A DNA stretch of 49,137 nt from Streptomyces sp. SM10 (GTDB taxonomy: Bacteria; Actinomycetota; Actinomycetes; Streptomycetales; Streptomycetaceae). Shown piece after piece: positions 1 through 6,764 of the stretch (position 1 is the stretch's first letter; each line of letters starts with the position of its first letter). The position numbers were made by a program, and so were the translations under genes. The notes under the pieces are model-generated. The model searched no databases. It was not told where the DNA came from and saw only the letters and a program-made list of their open reading frames with translations. The stretch lies in the NCBI RefSeq assembly GCF_002910915.1, contig NZ_NEUF01000102.1, positions 1 through 49,137 of the forward strand, given 5' to 3'.

Positions 1-93
1 GGCGCGGCGCCTGCGGCGCGGCGGCAGCTTGTCCCCGGGGGCGTTGCTGTCTTCGGCGTTTCCGGTGGTACCGGATTCGTTCGGCTCGTGCAT
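1..93 (-). CDS. rne: Ribonuclease E/G N-terminus (partial, cut by window edge)
   Basis: Only the first 31 codons lie in the window, read leftward from the ATG at 93-91. They give MHEPNESGTTGNAEDSN followed by a Pro-Arg-rich stretch ending in five arginines. This resembles the low-complexity N-terminal tail of streptomycete RNase E (RNase ES), the endoribonuclease of rRNA processing and mRNA decay. The neighbouring TIGR03936-type gene is the usual neighbour of rne in Streptomyces and supports the call. The catalytic S1 and RNase E/G domains lie outside the window. The 229 bases up to the next gene hold alternating GC purine-pyrimidine runs but no clear gene. Confidence 0.75.
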   Translation of the reverse strand, partial: MHEPNESGTTGNAEDSNAPGDKLPPRRRRRA

Positions 94-322
94 GCGGGCG
101 GTTCTCCCGTCGCGCTCCCGGGCGCCGCGCCTGATTCCGGTCCGGCGCTATGCGCGCGATGTGCGCGCTACCGCCGTCCGGGGCGCGGGCGCCGCACGGG
201 AGCTGATGTCTGGCTCGCCGATTCCGTACGGGCTACGCACGGCCTGGCGAAAGTCTTATGGGGCGGTGCACGGCCCGACCCAGGTGGCTCCCGGGTCCGA
301 GGGCTGCGCTACAACGACCGCC

Positions 323-1228
323 TTACGCGGAACCTGCACCTTCCGGCGCCGTCGCGGCGGCTGCCGGATCGGCCGTCGAAACGGCCGGGGCAGCCTCGCG
401 GTCGGGCGCGAGCGGGTCGGTCACCGTGCCGGACTCCTCGTCGAAGAGCCCCTGCGCCAGCCTGGTCACCGCTGCGGGGACCGGCGGCGTCAGGTCGGCC
501 ACAGCTCGGAGACCGGACAGGACGTCGTCGGGTCGTACGGCGGGTGTCACGTGCCGCACTACCAGGCGCAGTATCGCACAGGGCCTGTCCCCGGACCTAT
601 CAGGCTGTGGATCATGTGCCTGCAGGTCGGCGACGGCGGCACGGGCGTCAAAGGTCCGCACGCCGTTCTTCGCGCGCCGCTGGACCTCCACGGTCCCGGC
701 GTCCAGGAAGGCCGCAACGGCCTTCTCCGCGTCCTGTACGGCCACCCCGTCCAGCCGCATCTCCCATACGGAGGCGGTCAAACGGTCGGCGAGGCCGGAG
801 GTGCGGGCCTCCACCGCGTCGATGATGTCGAGGCCCTCGGGCATCGACGCGTCGAGCAGGGTGCGCAGGACGTCCGGATCCCGCGCCTCGGTGAGGGCGA
901 TCTCCAGGAACTCGGCCTCGCTGCCCGTACCCGTGGGGGCGGCGTTGGCGTACGACACCTTCGGGTGGGGGGTGAAGCCGGCCGAGTAGGCCATGGGCAC
1001 CTCGGAGCGGCGCAGCGCCCGCTCGAAGGCACGCTGGAAGTCTCTGTGACTGGTGAACCGGAGGCGGCCCCGCTTGGTGTAGCGCAGTCGGATGCGCTGC
1101 ACCGCCGGTGCGGGCGGCGGGCCTTCGGGCTGTCGCTTGCCCAGTGGTTCTTCTCCTCGGTGCGGGGCGGCCGCGGTGGCGTGCCGCCCACGAAGTACAG
1201 GGTGCCCCGGGGTGCCGCTCCGGCTCAC
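323..1228 (-). CDS. TIGR03936 family (DUF2344) radical SAM-associated protein
   Basis: The core around residues 43-110 (IRLRYTKRGRLRFTSHRD, then YSAGFTPHPKVSYANAAP) is the TIGR03936/DUF2344 signature. This family is almost always encoded next to a TIGR03960 B12-binding radical SAM protein and RNase E/G, and probably works with them in RNA or ribosome-related modification; the reaction is not known to me. The Ala/Pro/Glu-rich C-terminus is typical of actinobacterial versions. The GTG at 1228 overlaps the upstream stop (GTGA), which argues for coupling. A second GTG at 1102 would begin directly at the conserved core (260 aa codons including stop), so the first 42 residues are uncertain. Its radical SAM partner is now 8 kb further away because of the inserted element. 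Confidence 0.85.
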   Translation of the reverse strand: MSRSGTPGHPVLRGRHATAAAPHRGEEPLGKRQPEGPPPAPAVQRIRLRYTKRGRLRFTSHRDFQRAFERALRRSEVPMAYSAGFTPHPKVSYANAAPTGTGSEAEFLEIALTEARDPDVLRTLLDASMPEGLDIIDAVEARTSGLADRLTASVWEMRLDGVAVQDAEKAVAAFLDAGTVEVQRRAKNGVRTFDARAAVADLQAHDPQPDRSGDRPCAILRLVVRHVTPAVRPDDVLSGLRAVADLTPPVPAAVTRLAQGLFDEESGTVTDPLAPDREAAPAVSTADPAAAATAPEGAGSA

Positions 1229-2358
1229 CCCCGCCTGACGGTTTTACCGGCAAGCAGGGAGATCTCGGACGCGGGCGCCGCGCTGGGGACAGTCGTTGTC
1301 CTACCCAGGGTACGCGCAGCGGACCCTTCGAGTTCCCGCACCTCCGTGACCTGCGGCGCTCCCACCAGGGCGCGCCACGCGTCCCGGCGCGCCGCGCGCA
1401 GGGTCTCGCGGGCCGAGGCCAGGGCGCCACGGGCCGCGTGGCCCGCCTCCAGCGCGGCCCTCTTCGCGGGCGCCCAGGCCGCGTCGCGCAGGAAGTGGCC
1501 CACCGGTGTGCACACCGTGCGGTAGGCCCAGGTCACGGGTGCTCCGACCAGGTGCCACGCGAGCCAGGCCAGCGCGCGGCCGACGGCGCGCGAGAGGAAG
1601 CCGGCGATCCGCCAGGCGACGCCGACGGCCGCGACGATCTCCCGGCCCACCGGGGCGAGGACGTTCCGGTACACCCAGCCGAGGGGCAGCACGATCAGCG
1701 TCGTCACGAGCCACGCCGCACCGGCCCACAGCCCCCGCCCCAGGAACGCGAACCCCTGCCCCACCACGCCGAGCGTCCACACGACACCGCGCCCGAGCGG
1801 CGTCAGCACCTTCCGGTACGTCCACACCAGCGGCAGCACCACCAGCGTCGCCACCACCCACGCTCCCCCGATGGCGAGCGGCCTGAGGAGATACCGCCAC
1901 ACCCCGACGGCCGGCCACACCAGGAGCAGGGTGACGACTCCGGTCACCGCCGGGACGAGCAGCGCGCCGTACACCCACCGCAGCCCGTGTCCGGCCGGGG
2001 TGAGCACCGTCGCGTGGAGCCACACCAGCGGGGCCACGACCCCGTACCGGACGACCGGGACGACGACGTAACGCCACAGCCCGACCCAGGGCCGGACGAG
2101 GAGGGCCACGGCCAGCCAGGCCAGCGCCCTCCCCGCCGGAGTGAGCACCTGCTCGTAGGCCCATCCCAGCGCCCGGCCCAGCGGGCGCAGCAGTGCCCGG
2201 TCCAGGAGGCGGCCGCCGGCGACGAGCAGGTCCCAGAGCATGCGGACCGGCAGGACGAGCACCAGCACCACGATCCGCACCGGAATCCTGACGAGGGTGG
2301 TCAGACAGCCCTCTCCGCCCTCGTACGCCGCGGGAGTGTGGTGCTTGTCGAGGTCCAT
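1225..2358 (-). CDS. Multi-pass membrane protein built of internal repeats
   Basis: I do not recognise a function. The 377-residue protein has a very hydrophobic body rich in Val, Leu, Trp and Ala, with at least five copies of a segment of the form W-x-Y/H-x-x-VLTP-x-GR followed by a hydrophobic run: WAYEQVLTPAGRALAW, WLHATVLTPAGHGLRW, WTYRKVLTPLGRGVVW, WVYRNVLAPVGREIVA and WAYRTVCTPVGHFLRD. Units are about 45-60 residues apart and each looks like a short loop plus a membrane helix. The last 90 residues are soluble, Ala/Arg-rich and probably helical. It begins just after the terminator of the ancestral radical SAM gene and overlaps the next gene by GTGA. No strong ribosome binding site precedes the ATG. 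Confidence 0.7.
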   Translation of the reverse strand: MDLDKHHTPAAYEGGEGCLTTLVRIPVRIVVLVLVLPVRMLWDLLVAGGRLLDRALLRPLGRALGWAYEQVLTPAGRALAWLAVALLVRPWVGLWRYVVVPVVRYGVVAPLVWLHATVLTPAGHGLRWVYGALLVPAVTGVVTLLLVWPAVGVWRYLLRPLAIGGAWVVATLVVLPLVWTYRKVLTPLGRGVVWTLGVVGQGFAFLGRGLWAGAAWLVTTLIVLPLGWVYRNVLAPVGREIVAAVGVAWRIAGFLSRAVGRALAWLAWHLVGAPVTWAYRTVCTPVGHFLRDAAWAPAKRAALEAGHAARGALASARETLRAARRDAWRALVGAPQVTEVRELEGSAARTLGRTTTVPSAAPASEISLLAGKTVRRG

Positions 2359-2376
2359 GCCGGGGAAGACGCGTAA

Positions 2377-2405
2377 GCCCGGCCCAGGGTTTCCCGGGCC
2401 GGGCT
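2377..2405 (-). terminator. GC-rich hairpin after the original radical SAM 3' end
   Basis: The arms GCCCGGCCC(A)GGG and CCCGGGCCGGGC pair around a TTT loop with one bulged A. The hairpin lies about 30 bases beyond the ancestral stop codon of the radical SAM gene (TAG at 2436-2434), so it would have ended that transcript before the element inserted. Confidence 0.65.
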
Positions 2406-2433
2406 TCCGTCATCGGGCTGTCACCCGGAGGGG

Positions 2434-2510
2434 CTACTTCACGACCGTCAGCGGCAGGAGCTTCTTGCCGGTGGGGCCGATCTGGATGTCGAGGTCGAGC
2501 TGCGGGCAGA
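2434..2510 (-). pseudogene. Displaced 3' stub of the TIGR03960 radical SAM gene
   Basis: Read on the minus strand, this stub encodes ICPQLDLDIQIGPTG then KKLLPLTVVK and a TAG stop. The intact gene across the element ends VCPQFDTWPQLSESG then KKMLPLTVVKPS and a TGA stop. The two tails align residue for residue until the extra PS, and the 11-bp core sits in the same frame in both. The stub is therefore the original C-terminus cut off by integration at 2500-2510. It has no start codon and should not be expressed. Confidence 0.9.
2500..2510. other. attL core
   Basis: The sequence is CTGCGGGCAGA. To its left is the old radical SAM 3' end and to its right is integrase DNA. It is identical to 10528-10538, and flanking bases diverge soon after, as expected for serine integrases that share only a short core between attP and attB. 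Confidence 0.85.
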
Positions 2511-2517
2511 TGGACAC

Positions 2518-4122
2518 ATGGCTAAATCCATAGCTACTCTCCGAGCCATGAAGACGTACGACATCGAAGCCGAGTGGACCCCCTCGGACCTCGCTCTACT
2601 CAAGGAGCTGAAGAAGGCGGAGGCTCTGCTTCCTGCGGACGCACCGCGCGCTCTGCTCTCCATCCGCCTGTCCGTACTTACGGAGGACACCACCTCGCCG
2701 GTGCGGCAGGAACTCGACCTTCGCCTACTGGCCAGGGACAAGGGGTATCGAGTCGTCGGCGTTGCCTCCGACCTCAACGTCTCGGCAACGAAGGTTCCAC
2801 CGTGGAAGCGTAAGGAACTCGGCGAGTGGCTGAACAACCGATCTCCCGAGTTCGATGCTCTGCTCTTCTGGAAGCTCGACAGGTTCATCCGCCGCATGTC
2901 GGATCTCTCCACCATGATCGAGTGGTGCCAGCGGTACGGAAAGAACCTGGCATCGAAGAACGACTCGATCGACCTTGAATCCACCGTCGGCCGGATGATG
3001 GTCACGCTCATCGGGGGTATCGCCGAGATCGAGGCGGCGAACACATCGACCCGCGTCGCGTCGCTCTGGGACTACACGCGGACTCAGGACGCGTGGCTCG
3101 TGGGCAAGCCCGCGTACGGCTTCGTCACGACGAAGGTGAACGGAAGATCGGCCCTTGCCATCGACCCTGTCGCACAGAAGGCGTTGCAGTGGGCGCGCCG
3201 CATGGCGCTGCGGGGAGTGTCCGCCCGGCGCATGGCTGTGTGTCTCGTCCGGTCCGGGCTCATGTCCGCAGGGCTCACCACGACGACTCTCCTCCGTCGC
3301 CTCCGCAACCCGGCACTCATGGGTTACCGGGTGGAGGAGAACAAGAACAAGGGTGTGCGTCGCTCCAAGCTGATCCTCGGACACGATGGCAAGCCGATCA
3401 GGGTGGCCGAACCGATCTTCACTGAGGACGAGTACAACGAACTGCAAGAGGCCATCGACCGGCGCGGCAAGAACCAGCCCCAGCGTCAGACGCACGGCGC
3501 GACGCAGTTCCTCGGCGTACTGGTCTGCGCCGACTGCACGTCCAACATGACGGTGCATGTCACGTCCAACAAGTTCGGCCAGTACCGCTACCTCCGGTGC
3601 CAGAAGTGCAAGAGCGGGGGGCTCGGCGCACCGGACCCACAGGGCGTGTACGACGTCCTGGTGGGCGATGTGCTGCGGGTGCTCGGCGACTTCCCCGTGC
3701 AAGTCCGCGAGTACGCCCAGGGCGCTGAGGCTCGGGCCGAGGTGAAGCGGCTCGAAGAGGCCATCGCCTACTACATGAAGGAACTTGAGCCGGGAGGCCG
3801 CTACACGAAGACGCGGTTCGCTCAGGAGCAGGCAGAGAAGACGTTCGACAAGTTCTCAGAGGAACTGAGCGCGATCGATCCCGAGACCACACAGGACCGA
3901 TGGACCCTGATCCACAACGGCAAGACGTTCCGTGAAGCATGGGAGTCCGGAGGGATGGAGGTCATGGCTGAGGACCTCCGCCGCGTGGGCATCACGTGCG
4001 AGGTCACACGCACCAAGGTCAAGGGCGTGCGTGCACCCTCCGTGCATCTGCGTCTCAAGATTCCCCGTGACGTACGCGAACGGCTCGTCATCAAGAGCGA
4101 CGACTTCGCAGCGAAGCTCTGA
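2518..4122 (+). CDS. int: Large serine integrase (site-specific recombinase)
   Basis: This is the 534-residue recombinase that would integrate and, with a directionality factor, excise the element. The resolvase-type catalytic domain carries IRLSVLTEDTTSPVRQELDLR with the likely nucleophile Ser52, and KLDRFIRR near residues 119-126. A recombinase domain with RRLRNPALMGYRV lies near 260-272. The zinc ribbon has Cys337-x2-Cys340 and Cys361-x2-Cys364, followed by a helical region around 380-440 of the coiled-coil type. The ATG at 2518 is only 8 bases from the attL core and lacks a good ribosome binding site. An in-frame ATG at 2548 (MKTYDIEAEW) is a credible alternative. Because of this position, the upstream DNA differs between integrated and circular forms. 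Confidence 0.93.
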   Translation: MAKSIATLRAMKTYDIEAEWTPSDLALLKELKKAEALLPADAPRALLSIRLSVLTEDTTSPVRQELDLRLLARDKGYRVVGVASDLNVSATKVPPWKRKELGEWLNNRSPEFDALLFWKLDRFIRRMSDLSTMIEWCQRYGKNLASKNDSIDLESTVGRMMVTLIGGIAEIEAANTSTRVASLWDYTRTQDAWLVGKPAYGFVTTKVNGRSALAIDPVAQKALQWARRMALRGVSARRMAVCLVRSGLMSAGLTTTTLLRRLRNPALMGYRVEENKNKGVRRSKLILGHDGKPIRVAEPIFTEDEYNELQEAIDRRGKNQPQRQTHGATQFLGVLVCADCTSNMTVHVTSNKFGQYRYLRCQKCKSGGLGAPDPQGVYDVLVGDVLRVLGDFPVQVREYAQGAEARAEVKRLEEAIAYYMKELEPGGRYTKTRFAQEQAEKTFDKFSEELSAIDPETTQDRWTLIHNGKTFREAWESGGMEVMAEDLRRVGITCEVTRTKVKGVRAPSVHLRLKIPRDVRERLVIKSDDFAAKL

Positions 4123-4140
4123 CAGCAAGGACAGGGAGGG

Positions 4141-4205
4141 GCTCGGCTTGACAGCCGAGCAACCCGCCACGTAGGAATACCTCCCCGCTCTTTGACGGAG
4201 CGGGG
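4141..4205 (+). terminator. Two hairpins after the integrase gene
   Basis: Two perfect 8-bp stems lie in tandem: GCTCGGCT-TGAC-AGCCGAGC at 4141-4160 and CCCCGCTC-TTTGACG-GAGCGGGG at 4183-4205. They start 18 bases after the integrase stop and probably end its transcript. The 170 bases that follow show no other clear gene. Confidence 0.6.
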
Positions 4206-4379
4206 ACCGTAGCTCCCACTGTTCAGCGGTGGTAGAGCTGGCCACTCCGCGAGAGGCCGCGATCCCGAGGGGCTCGCAGGGACGTCGAGGGACTCCCGAA
4301 GCGCAGGACGGAACTGCGCGACTTCCAACCGCCGAGCCGTGGCTACGTGCTGCGCTCCATCGACAGGAGTCGCGAACCC

Positions 4380-4487
4380 TTGAACATCACGAGCGAAATC
4401 GTCTGGACCTGTGAGGCGTGTGCGTCGCCCCTCATCGATGGACACGCCCACACCTGCGGCCCCAACGACGGGAGCCGCGACCAGTGA
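4380..4487 (+). CDS. 35-residue zinc-knuckle protein
   Basis: This tiny ORF reads LNITSEIVWTCEACASPLID followed by GHAHTCGPNDGSRDQ. It has Cys-x2-Cys plus a downstream His-x-His and Cys, a plausible single zinc knuckle. The TTG at 4380 has AGGAG at 4365-4369 ten bases upstream; a GTG at 4347 would add 11 residues. The frame is closed upstream near 4237. Its TGA overlaps the GTG of the next gene (GTGA), a coupling that supports both genes. The function is unknown; small DNA- or protein-binding zinc proteins are common beside replication and excision genes of actinomycete elements. The start codon is uncertain. Confidence 0.5.
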   Translation: MNITSEIVWTCEACASPLIDGHAHTCGPNDGSRDQ

Positions 4488-4834
4488 CTATCAGCTTCGG
4501 TCATGACCGCCCGTGGGGCGGGGTCTCTCAGCATGAGTACCGGCGCATGGCGCAGGACCATGGGCACCCGCTCGCGTACCGGGTCCACTTCGCCGCCATC
4601 GGATGGGCCGACCGCCACGGACACGCCGCGTTCGAGCCGGGCCGCCTGGCCGCACTGCTCGGCAAGGACGGCAAGCGGCTATCCGACCAGAGCACCCGCA
4701 ACGCGGTAGCACGCGCCAAGGATCTCCACCTCATCTCGCCCCGTTCCGGCGCGGCCTGCCTGGTGCTTCCGCCTCACCTGTTCCAGAAGGCCAAGGGTGC
4801 GCCGGTACCCTGCCGCGTCCACCAGGACAGGTGA
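4484..4834 (+). CDS. Winged-helix-like element protein
   Basis: The 116-residue product starts with a GTG that overlaps the preceding stop and has GGGAG nine bases upstream. It begins VTISFGHDRPWGGVSQHEYR and has a helical core (LAYRVHFAAIGWADRHGHAAF) followed by a unit like a helix-turn-helix in which LSDQSTRNAVARAKDLHLI would be the recognition part. It ends with a short strand-rich segment and a Cys-Arg-x-His tail. I know this type from many Streptomyces phages and integrative plasmids, where it is annotated only as hypothetical or helix-turn-helix. A role in element replication or gene control is inference. Confidence 0.75.
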   Translation: MTISFGHDRPWGGVSQHEYRRMAQDHGHPLAYRVHFAAIGWADRHGHAAFEPGRLAALLGKDGKRLSDQSTRNAVARAKDLHLISPRSGAACLVLPPHLFQKAKGAPVPCRVHQDR

Positions 4835-5614
4835 CCGCACACCACGCGTGTAGTCAGAGCACGCCTGGCGTGTGCTCATACAGCACCTGACCTGCACGAA
4901 CGTTCACGCCCTCTCTTATCTATTTGGCTCCAGTGCAGTGCGGCCCCCTCCGGGGCCGACAGGGCGTAGCCCCTTGGCTCTACGGCGAACGGAAGCAAGG
5001 CGCGGCAGCGCCCACAAGGCAGGGCAACGGCAAAGGGATAAGCGGCAGGCGGCGGCTCCGCCGCCACAGTCCGCAGCCACTACGACAGAGCGGCCCGTAA
5101 GGGCCGAAGGAGGAGGCCCAGGAAGCAAGCTCAGTGGGGCGCTGCCCCGCCCCCATAGAGCTAGTCCGCAAGCGGGTAGGGGCCTACCCCTTTGGGCCGC
5201 TACGCGGCCACCTGCCGCAGCCACGAGGGCAAGGCCAGGCAGCCTCTATTCCTTGCGTTCCTCCGCCGTCGCCCAGATGAACAGGCACTATCCCGCCGCC
5301 GGCCGGACACCAGGGCAGCCCTGGAAGACCCTGAAACCGTGGCAGGATCTGAGCTGCTAAGACTCGGCGATGCGAGCTTGCCCCCTTCGGGGGTCATACC
5401 CCACCCCTTCGCCGCTGCCCGCCTGGCCCGCCTCTGCCTGCCGTCGACAGATGTACGGCTGTGCACCGACCAGAGCGCCCGACAGGGCGACTGCCTGCCT
5501 GCGGTCGAGCGCTGGCCAGCAGGCCGGGAGGCAGGCACACGGCGCCTCGCACTGGCCAGCACAGGCAGGCTGACCGGCGGGCACAACAGCGCCCACCAGG
5601 ACCAAGGGAAGGGC
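4835..5614. other. Structured, apparently non-coding region of the element
   Basis: No frame here looks like protein; the open frames on both strands have shadow-type composition and no ribosome binding site. The stretch is packed with short perfect GC hairpins: CGGCCCC-CTCC-GGGGCCG (4941-4958), GGCGGCG-GCTC-CGCCGCC (5048-5065), CGGCCC-GTAA-GGGCCG (5091-5106), GGGGC-GCT-GCCCC (5136-5148), GGGG-CCTA-CCCC (5179-5190), GGCCGC-TAC-GCGGCC (5195-5209) and CCCC-TTCG-GGGG (5382-5393). Hairpin 4857-4877 may terminate the preceding gene. From 5434 to 5570, CTGCCTG/CAGGCAG words and two copies of CTGGCCAGCA recur. It could be a replication or transfer origin, or a structured RNA; I cannot decide which. 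Confidence 0.55.
5512..5561. repeat. Direct repeat pair CTGGCCAGCA
   Basis: Identical decamers lie at 5512-5521 and 5552-5561, exactly 40 bp apart. They are surrounded by CTGCCTG at 5434 and 5491 and by GGCAGGC words at 5530-5536 and 5564-5570 in the opposite sense. The pattern resembles iterons or protein-binding repeats. Confidence 0.4.
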
Positions 5615-5747
5615 GTCTCATAAACCATCGTTAGTGAGACACTCGGCCACCCTCTCGACGGCGTCCGTTTCACCCCTGCCTCACCGTCTCGAAACCCGTC
5701 TCAAAATATCCATCTCATGGCTAGTTTTCGAGACACGTTTATGAGAC
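5615..5747. repeat. Six-fold GTCTC/GAGAC half-site array (candidate recombinase site)
   Basis: Within 133 bp lie GTCTCA (5615), TGAGAC (5635), GTCTCG (5686), GTCTCA (5698), CGAGAC (5729) and TGAGAC (5742), with an imperfect ATCTCA at 5712. The first pair forms a 26-bp imperfect palindrome. GTCTCGAAAC at 5686 is mirrored by GTTTTCGAGAC at 5724-5734. The array ends ten bases before the start of the small serine recombinase, which suggests a res-like recombination site, an autoregulatory operator, or both. Confidence 0.55.
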
Positions 5748-5756
5748 GGTCCGGTC

Positions 5757-6593
5757 ATGACGAAGACGATCGCGCCGGCCGGACAGGTCGAGCTCCACGA
5801 CTGCCCGAAGTGCCAGGCACCCGCAGGGAGCCCCTGCCGTACCGGCGCGGGCAAGGTGGCAGCGAACTACCACACAGGCCGCTTCGCGCTGGTGCCCGCG
5901 CTCAAGGCTGAGCTGACCGTGAAGACTCCGGCCGACCGCAACCCCGGTAAGGCATGGGCGCAGGGCGCACCCGTGGCACAGGCACCCGAAGGGACGCCGG
6001 GCGCAGCGATCCGGCTTGGTTACGCCCGTTGCTCGACAGTGGGGCAGGAACTCCAGTCGCAGTTGGACGCCCTTGCAGGGGCGCAGTGCACCCGCGTGTT
6101 CTCCGAGAAGATCAGTACCCGCGTGAAGGAACGGCCGGAGCTTGAGAAGGCGCTCACGCTGGCACGCGAGTTCAAGCAGGCAGCACCGAACCAGCCGGTC
6201 ATCCTGACCGTGGTCGAGATGAAGCGTCTTGCCCGCAGCGCGTCAGAGCTGATGACCCTGTCTTCCACCCTTCAGGCAGACGGCATCCAACTGGAACTTC
6301 TGTCCGGTCCTCTCCAGGGTGTGTACGACCCGAACGGGGCGGGTGCCATCGTGTTCGCCGTCCTCGCCGTCAGTGCGGAGGTCGAGCGGGAAGGCATCCG
6401 GGAGAAGACGTTGGAAGGGCTCGACGCTGCGGCCCGCAAGGGCAACCACGGTGGACGCCCGACCGTCGTGGACGACGACAAGCTGGCCGTGGCCCGTGCC
6501 CGGCACGCGAAGGGAGAGAGCGTCAGCGCCATCGCTAAGGCGCTGGGGATCTCCAGAGCCACCCTGTACCGCCACCTGGGAGGCAGCGCCTGA
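5757..6593 (+). CDS. Small serine recombinase (resolvase/invertase type) with N-terminal zinc finger
   Basis: The first 45 residues hold CPKCQAPAGSPCRTGAGK then a YHTGRF segment, a Cys-x2-Cys-x7-Cys-x11-His zinc finger of the kind seen as stand-alone proteins in actinobacterial phages. After a linker comes a resolvase catalytic domain: IRLGYARCSTVGQELQSQLD near residue 85 with the serine nucleophile in YARCS, FSEKIS, and RLARSASEL. A C-terminal helix-turn-helix (SVSAIAKALGISRATLYRHL) is the normal resolvase DNA-binding unit. At 278 residues it is longer than the usual 185-200 because of the finger. It could resolve multimers, invert a segment or move DNA. The upstream GTCTC array is its likely target. 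No strong ribosome binding site is seen. Confidence 0.85.
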   Translation: MTKTIAPAGQVELHDCPKCQAPAGSPCRTGAGKVAANYHTGRFALVPALKAELTVKTPADRNPGKAWAQGAPVAQAPEGTPGAAIRLGYARCSTVGQELQSQLDALAGAQCTRVFSEKISTRVKERPELEKALTLAREFKQAAPNQPVILTVVEMKRLARSASELMTLSSTLQADGIQLELLSGPLQGVYDPNGAGAIVFAVLAVSAEVEREGIREKTLEGLDAAARKGNHGGRPTVVDDDKLAVARARHAKGESVSAIAKALGISRATLYRHLGGSA

Positions 6594-6764
6594 GGGGGAC
6601 AGCACCGCGCCGAAGCCGGATTCGTGACTCGAGGAGGTCGCCAGGTCGACCGGTACCGGCGGCAGATACGTCACCAACGACCGCTGCGTCGCAAGCCCCA
6701 CTTAGAGTGACGATCAAGATTTCCGCAGGCCGTAGCGGGATCTCGGTTCGAACATGGGGTTGGG

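Noticed and set aside
5192..5673. Overlapping open frames on both strands in the non-coding region of the element
   Set aside because: Their composition is shadow-like, they have no ribosome binding sites, and they run straight through perfect hairpins and repeats.
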